Source of the DNA: Phoronis australis
Lineage: Eukaryota > Phoronida > Phoronidae
Direction of reading: 5' to 3'
NCBI GenBank assembly: GCA_002633005.1
Contig: NMRA01000221.1
Span: 466,680 to 530,679, forward strand
DNA length: 64,000 bases
Positions 47,301-56,555 of the stretch are shown piece after piece (position 1 is the first letter of the stretch; each line of letters opens with the position of its first letter). A program made the position numbers and the translations under genes. The notes under the pieces were generated by a model, which worked only from the letters and a program-made list of their open reading frames with translations, was not told the DNA's origin and did no database searches.

Positions 47301-50300
47301 TCGTAGTAAATAGTTCGACCGTGATTTTGCAGTCGTGGCTGGTTTGCTGCAGATGCCAACTTCACGTGTTGTTGAATATTCCTTGCACGTTTTAATAGCT
47401 TACTAATAAATCAATTATGGCGCAACTTTTACATCCCAGCCCTCTCAATTTATCGTCCGTCCTTCCTATTTTGGTTCCGTCATTCCCGTCAGAAGGTGCG
47501 TCGGCAGCTCAAGCTTCATATTACATGATAGAGTCTGAACAGTGTAAATATGGAAACTAGTTCTCATCGTAGTCCTGCTTGTAAGTGTTATCAGTTAATA
47601 TATCAGTGAGAATCAGGAAATAAATGTACGTGGACATTTGTCTTGTCTGGACTGCAAATGTTTAATTTGACTTGTCCCGGTTTTAACAGAAACTTTTCGA
47701 AGAGGTGGCCCCTATATTACACAGAGGGCCCCGTCAAAACGCGACCGAAGATCGTGCTTCCTGTTTTTTAAACAGAAAGTCCCACTCGAAGACTACCGAA
47801 GAGCGGGACTTCTATATTGATAGGGCCGACGGACGAGGCCCTCTGTTTTAATATGCAGGCGACTCGCTTTTGATGTCCGAAACTAAATTTCTTGCCTTTA
47901 TTATTTTAATAAAAATAATAATTTAAAATAATAAACTGTCAATATCTCCAGTTCAGTCGAACATTGACTGGTCCACACGTGTGTGCGATGGTGGCAGTGA
48001 TGTGACTGCGACAGAACAAAGAAAACGCAGAGGTTTGTTCCTGTGGCTATGCAACCATGATTGTGCTGTCTTAGCTTTACGTTGTAGCAAAGGAAGAGTC
48101 GTGTCCCCTGAAACGTGTTCACGGTATTGATCTGGTGTTTCCAAGAAGCACCCTGTAAATCACTTCGGGTGTTTCCGTAGCCCCTTGGGTTTCCGGGTGC
48201 ACGTCAGTAAGCCGTAGAATAATTGTAAATGTAGGTATGTCGCAATTACGTAACCCGAGTAACAGGAGCTAGATTCATACGTAGTGAACAAAAATGACAT
48301 CATTTAATTTTTTTGGAACTCACGCTTTCCAAATAATTATTTTGACTGCGTAGCTTGAATGTTACTTTTCAATTTTCTGGGGCAAGAGCTGACATTTAAC
48401 GGGAGGTTTCCACACTTTTGATTTGTCGTCATTTTTTCTAATTGATTATTTTGGTCTTTGCCCTCTACAAAGCTCCTGAATGTGGGATCATCGAATTAGT
48501 TTTTACAGTACAGAAGAGGCACCTGTGGGACAAAAATGTGAAACTTGCATGAGTTTATGAAAAGCTTCTTCTAATTAAATTAACGATTGCAAGTCCTTTG
48601 AAAACGGAATGTTTGCGTTAAACATATTAGTTTCATGTCTTGGCGGCTTTAGTGTACTTCCTGGTTCACCAGTTCGTCAGTAGGCTTTAGTAAACGTTTT
48701 TCTATTATGAGTAGTTCGAATGTTAAGAAGTTACACTGATATTTTGTTCTTTATTCTTGTATTTTGGCACCCCAAATGTTAGCCATTAGTATGAAATAAA
48801 AATAGGGGTCATCGACAATGAGCTTTTTAACTCAAACAACGAAACACGTATATGAACAATTTGATAAGGCGTGTCAGTGTCAAAATTATAAATGTCCCAA
48901 TGCATTTCAGTCACAAGACGGTTACATGTGTGTTATGTGAAATAGGTATAGTTGATGTGAAACAGACTGACCAAATGTCCGTTTGCTGTTGTTTGGCCAT
49001 GATTCGATGGCTGTCGGATGGAGACACAAATGGAAATCGTGATAACATTAGTTGAAATCTACAGTTATCTGGATTTAACAGGACGATGAACTCGTGCATT
49101 CTGCCTAAAACAGCTTTTGATTTAGGTTGATAAAAATAACGATGGATATAAATCGATTTGATATGTTTCGGCGTTTATTGAAACACCTTAGTTAAAAGCA
49201 AAAACATTGCCCACCTTGCTAGGCCCAGCAACAAGTAATGTTTTTTCTTCTGAGGATGATGTTTTAATAAACGCCGAAACAATACAAGCCTATTGAAATC
49301 AATCGTTATTTTCATCAATATATGCTGCTACTTAATATCATTGAGTCAGATCTTTTTATTTCTGTTACTTATTGTTCTAAAATCAGCCTCACCTGTTTCC
49401 TAACTAAAATTTGAAAATACTTTTAGACTTCATAATAACTGACAAATCGATGTAGGGATTTTTGACCACGCCCATAACAGTTGTTTGTCACGGCGGATTA
49501 TTCTATATTACGAAGTCAGTATTGCCTTCAGGAGAACTCTAGGCGATTTATTGTAACCGATTTAAAGTCAAATAAAGGATGAGAAAGCTATGACTTCACA
49601 TCGTAAGTGCAAATATTCCTGTGAAGACAGTAAATGTTTTTAACACTAAAACAACGTTTTGTCAGCTTTTACTATTGAAATTGAAGCGTATGTCTCAAGA
49701 GGCACGTTTGCACTCTGTTTTGAAGTTAGAAGTGCTTAGTAAAACTATAGCAAATGTTGATGAATTATTCTTTCTATTAAACAGGATTGAATTGAACTAA
49801 ATTCCCAACGAGATTACAAATCAGTGCATCTTGTCAATTTAGTACATGTTTTATGTTACAGACGCGGCGAAATTGTAGTTAAGGACAGTAATTTCTCCAA
49901 ATGGATCGTAATTGTCAAGTCGGTAAGTGTAATCATGGTTGGACGTCAACTGTTATTAAAAGTCTAGCTGCCCTTTGTTCCAATCAGCTTCAAAGTCACA
50001 GCGTTCAATTTCAGGAAACTGATGTCTCGTACATGTGACGTCAGATTAGGGCACTCATAAGTACTGGGTGGCCTAAAAGCTTCATTTTATCTCATGAATT
50101 AGTTTGATTCTTGCATGACGTTAAAAACGTACAACGCAGCTGTTGAAATGTTTTGCAATCAGGTCCGGCTGGTCGATGCATTTCATTCGTTGGGATAACC
50201 AAAAAAGAACGACCAGTTCAACGAAAGCGTAAGAAGTGGCGGACAAGGGTGTGAGCACTCCTACTCATGAACTTGGGACCGGGGCGCACTAAAGGGATAA

Positions 50301-53300
50301 AAATAACTGTTGAATTGCTTTGCAGTCTATGATCGGAAATGGTGGAGGCATCAAACTGTAGTTGTAATCATATACTAAGGGCCATTCTAAACAGAGGCCT
50401 ACGAACTCAGTTGACAGCTTCTAATGGACGATAGCTTGACAGCTCACGTCAAGGTGAGAATAACTGAACGAACCAACGGCTGGTTCATTTGGTTGTTTCG
50501 AAACTTTCACGCCTGCACGTGAGCCTGTTAACCCCAAGCTCAAGATGGCGCTTAATGGTTTAGCCATTTGAGGCATGGGGACGAGGCCGAGCTATCGTTA
50601 TTTCGAGGCAAACAGCTGAGCTGATAGATTTCCGTATATGGTGACCCTAAGCTACTCATTAAATGTCCATTTTACCTGTACTATGTCCAGAACAAAAGCA
50701 GAGATTTAATTAATTATCGCTACCTAGTAAATGAAATTTTATGCGTCTGGTCTACTCTGAAAAGGATATTTTCCGCTGACAATTTCGCGCGTTACTTCGT
50801 GTAATCCGCAAAAGGTCAATGCTCTGTAGAACTCATTGCATTTGTTGGCTCATAATAGATTGACTGAAATTTCACCTACTTATTTTTATTGGGAAGACAA
50901 ATTCGCGATTTCCTTGGCAACCAGAGTTGTCGGATTTTTAATTTCCGTGGACAATTGACAAATGATGTATAAGTAAAGGTAAAGAACCTTGATAGTAGAA
51001 CCGATGAAGATCGTTTTCCGCTACCCTGTGTCGATGGTCTCAATCCATTGGTATTTGCGTTTCATCAATAACATAAAAATGTTCTTTTGAAAATTGCTTA
51101 TAAAATTGTGACGTTAATTTGATTTTTGTAATAGGCTGTGCGATGCAGTTACTACGCAAAGCGCCAATACACGTTGTGAACAAAGCTAATTGGTCTAGGA
51201 ATCTGGTGTGAACTGCTTTGTCACATCATCTGAGATAGCCGCATACCGTATGCGAGAGAGGCTCTTGTTAAGTTACGTACTGTATTTTCGGCTTTCAGTA
51301 AGTACTCTCACTGGCAACCCAATGAAAAGAAATATCATCGCAATTTATTTTGAAACAATAACGACTAAAACATTACGATAAAACGAACGCATGCTTTCAG
51401 CCGCGAAAACATTCAATTGCCTCTCACGCATGTACATGATGAGAAACGGAGAGTTGTCTCGGGGTGAAACAGTCTCCAAGGACATGGAGCCCGTAAATCT
51501 TTTCAAAACTTTGGCATTAGTTAACGTAGCAGAGACGTGAAGGTGGTCGGCCTGAATATGGGAAACTGTCAAGTTTACCTCATTTGCAGTTTTCACTCCC
51601 TTTAAAAAAACGCAGGTTCGCATTATCAATAATGCGCCTACGCTCGTCTTAGCTGTGACAGGGCTTAAGACCTATGATGAAACGGTCACTTGGTGTAGTG
51701 TAGTTTTGAAACAAAAATTCTAACTCTGCATTACAAATATCAAGAGAGAATGACGTTTATAATGTTGTTGTTTTCGCTTCGTTGATGGTGGGTGACATTA
51801 TTTGAACGCATGTTCCCAATGCTTGGTCTTGTCGACTTGAGCAAAACGTTAAAAACTTTCACGTGATTTTTATCAAATTTTGAGTACTGGGCGATGTTCG
51901 ATTATTTCTAGGGGAGTTTGTCTGTGATGAAGAAACTGAAGAGATGCGAAGCTTTTGAATGGTTAAAGAAGACGGAGAAGAAAACGACTGTTCGAAAAAC
52001 TGAAAGAATGAAACAAAAGGAAAGAAATATGCGAAATATTATGCGTCGAATTGTTCTACCAGAGATTAAGATCCGCTTAAAAACACCAAACGATTCAGAA
52101 ATAGTTGAGCGAGGCAAAGACGAATATGACGACGTCGACGATGATGAGGATAATAATAATAACAATGAAGACCACTACCACAGCATGGGGTCGCTGCAGT
52201 CTGTCGAGACGTCTGACTCACAAAGAACAGTAGTAAAGCCAAGTAGTACCAATGACGTCGAAGGTATTTTATACCTTAAGATATGTGAGAACTTTTTAGC
52301 TTTCTCGGTAAGCGTCAGTTTATAGAAACAAAAGGAATTAACTAAAATTAATTGGATAATAAACTGATGATGCCCGACTATGAATTGCAACTATCCATAC
52401 CACAAAATTAAAACATGACGCGACAACGGTAAATTTGGCTTGATAGTTTCTCACAAGTTTCATTGAGGATACGGAGAACAAACTGCGAGGTGAAGCTTTA
52501 AAAAAGTTTTTTAAACGCAAATGTTGACCAGGCACTACATTACATTAGTGACACGAAACTGGTTAACAGCTTGGTATTTTAAATGACTTAGTCTTATTCA
52601 TATTCAAGAAATTTATTGTTGAGCTTTAGAAGTGAGAGCGTCTATATTAAAATAGGTGAGGTCACCCAAAGGTGGCCAAAGTGCGGGGACCTCCATATTA
52701 ACATAGAGGGCCGTGCCAGAAGGCGGCCAAAAGCTGGGCCCCTTATACAAATGTAGTACGGGACGGCCTCACCTGAAGGCGGCCAAAGAGCGGAACTCTT
52801 TAATATATCAATACGGGTGGTCCCGGTCTTGGTGATATTTGGACGGGGTGTCCTATATTAATATGAGTTCCACTTCTGAGGCACTACAAAAATGTTTTTG
52901 CTTTTGTCATTTCAATGATAATAAGTCAATCAAAATGATAAGCTTTTCGTTTCGTTTGATAACAGAAAGTGACGACGAACAGGTGGATTTAACTGAGTTC
53001 AGACAAGAAATAAGAACTCTGGCGAGTGATTATGACAACATCTACAGGAAAAAGGTTGGTTCAAATATGTTTGCCTAACAGAGATTCCTAAAAATGCTTT
53101 GTTCATTGCGAGGTCTTTCTTGGAGAAAGCCTCTCTCGCTCCTGCTCCGGTTTCCGGTAGCAAGTGCGTGCAGTGACGCCCTCTACTGTTGTTTTAGCAC
53201 ATCATGTAAGCGCTTTCATCATCAGCGACGCGTTCGATATAAGCAAGACAATTGGAGACAATTGTGTCGAGAAATACTCGCTTATGCAACAGAAACAGAG

Positions 53301-56151
53301 AATTATTTTCCGCAATTCAGCATTCAAGTCTCATCTAGCAACCATTTTGGTGACCTCCATTTTGCTAGTTTACGCGTGCAAGGTTTCCACCAGAACGTTC
53401 TCGCGAATCTCTTGAATTTCGCTCGCGTAATCTTTCGTGATCTTGACCGATTTTGGTTTTTCCCGTGTATAAAACGCACGTCAAGTTTGAAGTGATCAAC
53501 AAGTGTTAGCTGCTTCCCTGGTGTGTTGTACTTGTTCTAACTAATAACAATTAGACGTATGTCTTAGTGGTACTCAGTCCTACTTGTGCTATGACACGTC
53601 CAAGATAACGAAACTCTAATTAAGACTAGTTTCACTTGTTTTAACTCACTGCAAATGTTATCTGGAGTTCAACCTACCATTATCTACAAAAATTATTTTC
53701 AGGACCCGGATGAATATACGGATGCTGACATAGACCCGCAGTTTGTGAACGTGCAGCGTCTTACCAAAGGAATGCATTTTGTAAGTGAAATAAAGCGTTT
53801 TTGTACAATAATGATTCCAGTAATATAGTTAAATTAATACTAAACCCTGCTTTGGTGATTTCAATCAATCCTCGCTGATCACCTGCTAATGCATTATTGG
53901 CGTCAATCTTCTAAGTTAAAGGCAGGAAGCAACTAAATCTCATACTTCCTATGTCACAGGTTGGACATTATGGTCCTTGGTGGGTGGTTCTTTTCCCGCT
54001 GTTTCCGTGTAATTTGCTGAAAGCTTACATGTATGTCTCGCTTGCCCGTTTAGCAGACTTTAAAAGGAATTTTCAAAATTTCCATCAAAATTTTGAGGGT
54101 TGCCGAGGGTTACAGATATTTTGTTTCCGAGAATTGGATGGGAAAGTCGTATTTAGTATATGTTATCAGGTCAAAACCGGGTTTGGTATCTTTTTAAACG
54201 TATAATGTGGATCAGTCGTTTTTATGTTGTCAACCAAAACTCACAGAAAAAGGTGAAATTTTAAAGTCTGCTCTATCCACTACACAAGTGCGTGGCTGCT
54301 GTGGTATAGGTTGGTTGATTCTTCAAATTTCTGTTTTCTGCCTGAGTTTTTCATGTGCCATTGATATTCAAAAAGATGCTCTTCTTCGAATGGTTCTGTT
54401 TCAGACAGTGCCCAGGGTTTGCGAAATGCGCTCATTGCTGATATTAAGGTCAAAGTGTCATCGGTACATTTGCTGATGAACCAGAATTTTACAATTCTAA
54501 GAATCGTTGTAGGGAGTTGCGGAGTTTGTGTTCGACGCTCAGCCTAGTTTCTGCGTGGTCAGTAACGGAGCCGAGTGTATACTGTTCGACAAACAGTTCT
54601 ATTTGGAGCATGCGCCGCAGCGATGTATGACGTTGATAAGGAAAGAGGTAGGTAACTAAGGTGATAGGGGTATGCCTTTGACATGAGAAGGTACCTAGCA
54701 ATGACAGATCTACGTTTTCAGTAAGGGGGGGGGGAGTGGTTTAGGATTCGAGCGAACCCGAGGAGCATGGCGCTGAGCGGAAGGAAGGTCGGATTTCCCC
54801 CTCCCGTGTAAGGTTTGTTGTGGTTTTTAGTAGCTGATTTCGTTTTTCTGGCGAATTTTTTTCTTCAATTTTTATTTTTGATCATGTCCCGGGGGGGGTT
54901 GTAGATCCACCTCTGCCTAGTTTTTCTCTGTAAGTAATTTGTAGACCGTGACGTACAAATTTTGTGATGTAATAGTACATTCATACATACACTTAGCGAC
55001 AGCCGCATATTAAACAAATTGAAACACGTTGTCTACCTGTCTCTGAAACACCTTTCCAGTTTTCCGACATTGACAAACACTGTTACAGTAAATGTAGTTT
55101 TAGCTCCTGCGTAAGTTCCGTAGACGCATGATGCTCGCGAGTAAAGCATGATCACATAGTTATCATGACGATATCTTATGGAGAATTGCGTAATCTCGCT
55201 TTTCTGGCAAGAACGCAGCCCTGGTTATCAGATACATTTGTGCGGAGAGTGACGTCGCTACCATGCAAGATCTCGCGACAGTGTGCATCTTTATATGTTA
55301 TTCGCTCAGTTTTTGTCAACCATCTACGAAAATGTCGCAAAGTCTTCACGTTTTTGGCTTATCCTCAAACAAACTATTGCTAGCAGATTCGCGTCAGAAG
55401 AAATTTCCAAAATCTCCAGCCAGCACGTACCCAAACACTACAAGCACAAATTCACCCCTGTGGTGTTATCATTTCAAAGTCAGTTTGTAATTTAATCCAT
55501 AATTTCCTATCATTGTAATGTGTGATGCTTTCAGTAGCCGATGCTGTCTCTAAACCGGTAATTAAAAAGCATCGTAGATAATGGAACGGTGACATGATTT
55601 CATAAAAATCCGATTATTTGCAAATAAAAATCCGATTATTTGTCAATTTCCTACTTATTACGTTATCGTCAATCCTTGACTCCAGTTAGCCAGCTGGCTG
55701 CAGGGTTAAGTACTTTTAATCTCACGTGCACGCGTGTTGATTAGTTTTGATCATAATGGTGCACGTTGAAAATTGGTCATCGTGTTATAATTACAGAATT
55801 TTCATGGTAAATGAAACACGGTTTAGTTTGAAGCGGTAGGCCTACACTTTCCCCTCAGCCCTTTATATACAATTTAAAAATTGCGTGTAGAGGGCTTAAA
55901 TTATATGCTGCTCAATTTAAGAGGGATCTGTGCAACACATATCCCATAATCCATTGCAGGTGTGTCCGTTTCCAAGTGATGAAGAGATGCAGGCTGGCTT
56001 GCAAACATGCGTCGACTGGGAAGCCTTCAAGACACTGGCATTGAATAATGCCCTGCGTGAGATCCGAGCACGGAGGTCTTCACTGAATGAGGAAAAATTC
56101 CAACCAGCGTTGCCCCGTCACAAACACGCAGCGGTTAATCTCGTCAAATAA
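26366..56151 (+). CDS. CNBD2: CNBD2-like protein with two cyclic nucleotide-binding domains
   Basis: The fourteen coding exons are 26366-27130, 29781-29857, 30187-30316, 31057-31131, 32173-32261, 33542-33692, 33915-33998, 34906-35054, 49862-49922, 51912-52263, 52966-53054, 53703-53780, 54513-54647 and 55960-56151. All phases agree and give 808 residues. An in-frame TAA at 26357-26359 fixes the start; an acceptor at 26353 implies an upstream 5' UTR exon. Residues 1-255 are a Ser/Arg-rich low-complexity head. The first CNB domain is about residues 360-457 ([17 protein letters not shown]; phosphate cassette [15 protein letters not shown] with R439). The second starts about 500 ([20 protein letters not shown]) and is interrupted at about 540-685 by a Lys-rich then Asp/Asn-rich insert. 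It resumes with LTKGMHFGVAEFVF, where the cassette Arg is missing. In mammals CNBD2 is a testis cAMP-binding protein needed for sperm flagellum function; that role here is inference. Confidence 0.92.
31172..31463. mobile_element. 292-bp non-autonomous inverted-repeat element
   Basis: The left end is CTGTAGCGTGCAGAGG. The reverse complement of the right end is CAGTAGCGTGCAGAAGG. The interior is C/G-rich and non-coding. No target duplication was found. It lies in CNBD2-like intron 4. Confidence 0.6.
31658..31907 (+). mobile_element. 250-bp MITE, best copy of the CATGCGCGCACCCAG family
   Basis: Perfect 15-bp terminal inverted repeats CATGCGCGCACCCAG occupy 31658-31672 and 31893-31907. The 5-bp direct repeat ATTAG flanks the element at 31653-31657 and 31908-31912. 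It is non-coding, in CNBD2-like intron 4. Relatives are at 7220, 10339 and 19296, and a fragment is at about 56435. Confidence 0.9.
34018..34109 (+). repeat. Trinucleotide (CCA/CGA)n tract
   Basis: About 92 bp of imperfect CCA and CGA repeats begin about 20 nt after the donor of the 33915-33998 exon. A looser CAT/CAC-rich tract follows at about 34615-34665. Confidence 0.9.
36095..45428 (+). CDS. BCO-like: Carotenoid cleavage oxygenase (BCO1/BCO2/RPE65 family)
   Basis: The ten exons are 36095-36224, 36524-36674, 38894-39001, 39357-39501, 40131-40281, 40883-41097, 42799-43044, 43883-43985, 44161-44373 and 45274-45428. All phases agree and give 538 residues, usual for the family. The non-haem iron ligands are all present: H193 (TAHPH), H256 (YMHSFAMT), H327/H328 (LHHINAYED) and H532 (GLHGQF). 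The second-shell Glu are present in AVTETQF (E161) and YYSEPIF. Other hallmarks are [25 protein letters not shown] and [11 protein letters not shown]. The usual PDPCK motif reads PDPCD. Enzymes of this family cleave carotenoid double bonds or isomerise retinyl esters; the substrate cannot be read from sequence. The whole gene lies in CNBD2-like intron 8 on the same strand. Confidence 0.95.
36740..37500 (-). repeat. Dispersed repeat X, copy in oxygenase intron 2
   Basis: This is the reverse-oriented relative of 17820-18240. It shares the GTCTGTTTATACTTCCTGTT block and TGGCGACCT words. It is interrupted by the insertion at 37026-37237. Confidence 0.6.
37026..37237. mobile_element. Palindromic tRNA-derived insertion with 11-bp target duplication
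   Basis: It is flanked by TAATTTAAACG at 37015-37025 and 37238-37248. The related repeat X copy at 17.9 kb lacks the insert. The minus strand at 37049-37126 is tRNA-like: A box TAGCTCAGTGGTAAGAGC, a perfect 5-bp anticodon stem (CTAGA/TCTAG) around CCGGCAA, and B box GGTTCGAATCC. The acceptor stem pairs at about 6 of 7 positions, but the T stem is broken. The same sequence minus its A box follows in inverted orientation (37126-37198), giving 73-nt arms. Confidence 0.8.
37920..38102 (+). mobile_element. G-rich hAT5-like MITE, copy 3
   Basis: The left end CTGGCGCGGATCCACAGG and right end CTAAATCCGCCACTG surround a G-tract with 17 N (37961-37977) and the ACATTCGTGCCCC / CTGCCAAATGG core. It lies in oxygenase intron 2. 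The flanks CTTCT and CTTTC agree only partly, so the duplication is eroded. Confidence 0.75.
38652..38818 (+). repeat. 24-bp minisatellite upstream of oxygenase exon 3
   Basis: About seven units of 24-25 bp, with consensus near ATCGCGCAACTTGTCTTGAA, end about 75 bp before the exon at 38894. One unit is expanded by an internal inverted segment. Confidence 0.75.
39527..39640. repeat. 114-bp foldback element in oxygenase intron 4
   Basis: The left arm GTTCCGTAGATTCGACTGAA continues as CCTCGCG. The right arm, reverse-complemented, reads GTTCCGTAGACGCAAGAACC then TCGCG. A GTTCCGTAGACGC fragment also occurs near 55117, which suggests a dispersed family. Confidence 0.65.
41178..42592 (+). mobile_element. 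1.4-kb inverted-repeat element, copy 1 (oxygenase intron 6)
   Basis: The left end is GACCCTATTCACGC. The right end is GCGTGAATAGAGTC. TA dinucleotides lie on both sides (41176-41177, 42593-42594), consistent with a TA target duplication. Subterminal similarity continues (GACAGG versus GACAGAC). It aligns over most of its length with 59659-61672. No transposase frame is visible, so it is non-autonomous. Confidence 0.8.
44731..44862 (+). mobile_element. 132-bp MITE of the CAGTAACGCTAGGACC family, copy 1
   Basis: The left end is CAGTAAGGCTTGGACC and the right end is GGTCCTGGCGCTACTG. The interior shares TAGCTAAAATCTGGTCAAAG and AAAATACACGGC blocks with the reverse-oriented copy at 62740-62879. 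It lies in oxygenase intron 9. Confidence 0.7.
45895..46415 (+). repeat. Dispersed 550-bp repeat, copy 2
   Basis: This is the direct-orientation relative of 21540-22095. It is non-coding. Confidence 0.65.
47705..47855 (+). repeat. Diverged 53-bp tandem repeat, array 1
   Basis: About three units share GACCGAAGATCG or CTACCGAAGAGCGGGACTT words, with a spacing near 53 bp. A related, longer array is at 52655-52866 in another intron of the same gene. Confidence 0.6.
49133..49316. repeat. 184-bp inverted-repeat element
   Basis: The left arm (AAAAATAACGATGG to GTTTCGGCGTTTATTGAAAC) is mirrored by the right arm (GTTTTAATAAACGCCGAAAC to AATCGTTATTTT). A related left arm occurs at about 63620-63680 (CATATTTCGACGTTTATTGA). 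Confidence 0.65.
52655..52866 (+). repeat. 53-bp tandem repeat, array 2
   Basis: About four units of 53 bp (each with GGCGGCCAAAG-type and GGGACC/GGGCCC words) lie in CNBD2-like intron 10, between exons 51912-52263 and 52966-53054. Confidence 0.7.
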
Positions 56152-56337
56152 GCTCATTTTAGTTTAAATCGTAAAGGTGTGAATATCTATTTTTGCAATT
56201 TTATATATCAATATGCTCGGGTTTGTTTTGTTGAGCACTTCCTGTGATAACGGGTTGAACTAGTATTACATGTATGACTTTAGGACGATGATGACAAACG
56301 CATTCGTTCTCTACTTGCCTTTGCCAACTGTACTCCC

Positions 56338-56550
56338 CAGTGACGAATTTAAGGAGGGGGGGCTAGGGGGCCATTCCCCCCTAAAATTCTCCCAGATTCC
56401 ATTTGGTGGTTCGGGATGCGAATTGCTGACTAGCATATGCGCGCACCCAAGGGGAACCCCGTTTTTTTGGGCTTGGCGCGCCCATGAGGCGACATTCTGG
56501 TTATTCCTGTGTCCTGGACCCCCTAACTCATAATCCAGGATCCGCCCCTG
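56338..56550 (-). mobile_element. G-rich hAT5-like MITE, copy 4 (reverse)
   Basis: The ends are CAGTGACGAATTTAAGG and CCAGGATCCGCCCCTG. A perfect 5-bp direct repeat CTCCC lies at 56333-56337 and 56551-56555. A fragment of the CATGCGCGCACCCAG MITE (ATGCGCGCACCCAAGG) is nested inside at about 56435. Confidence 0.85.
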
Positions 56551-56555
56551 CTCCC

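Larger units (their letters stand above)
45429..49861. other. Rest of CNBD2-like intron 8 after the nested gene
   Basis: It contains the nested gene's 3' flank, a dispersed repeat (45895-46415), a 53-bp tandem repeat (47705-47855), an inverted-repeat element (49133-49316) and the acceptor for the exon at 49862. No further exon was recognised. Confidence 0.5.

Noticed and set aside
49240-49290. Hammerhead ribozyme
   Set aside because: A GAAA preceded by a short hairpin is present, but the CUGAUGA core is not intact here (CTGAGGATGATG) or at 63.67 kb (CGTGATGATG).
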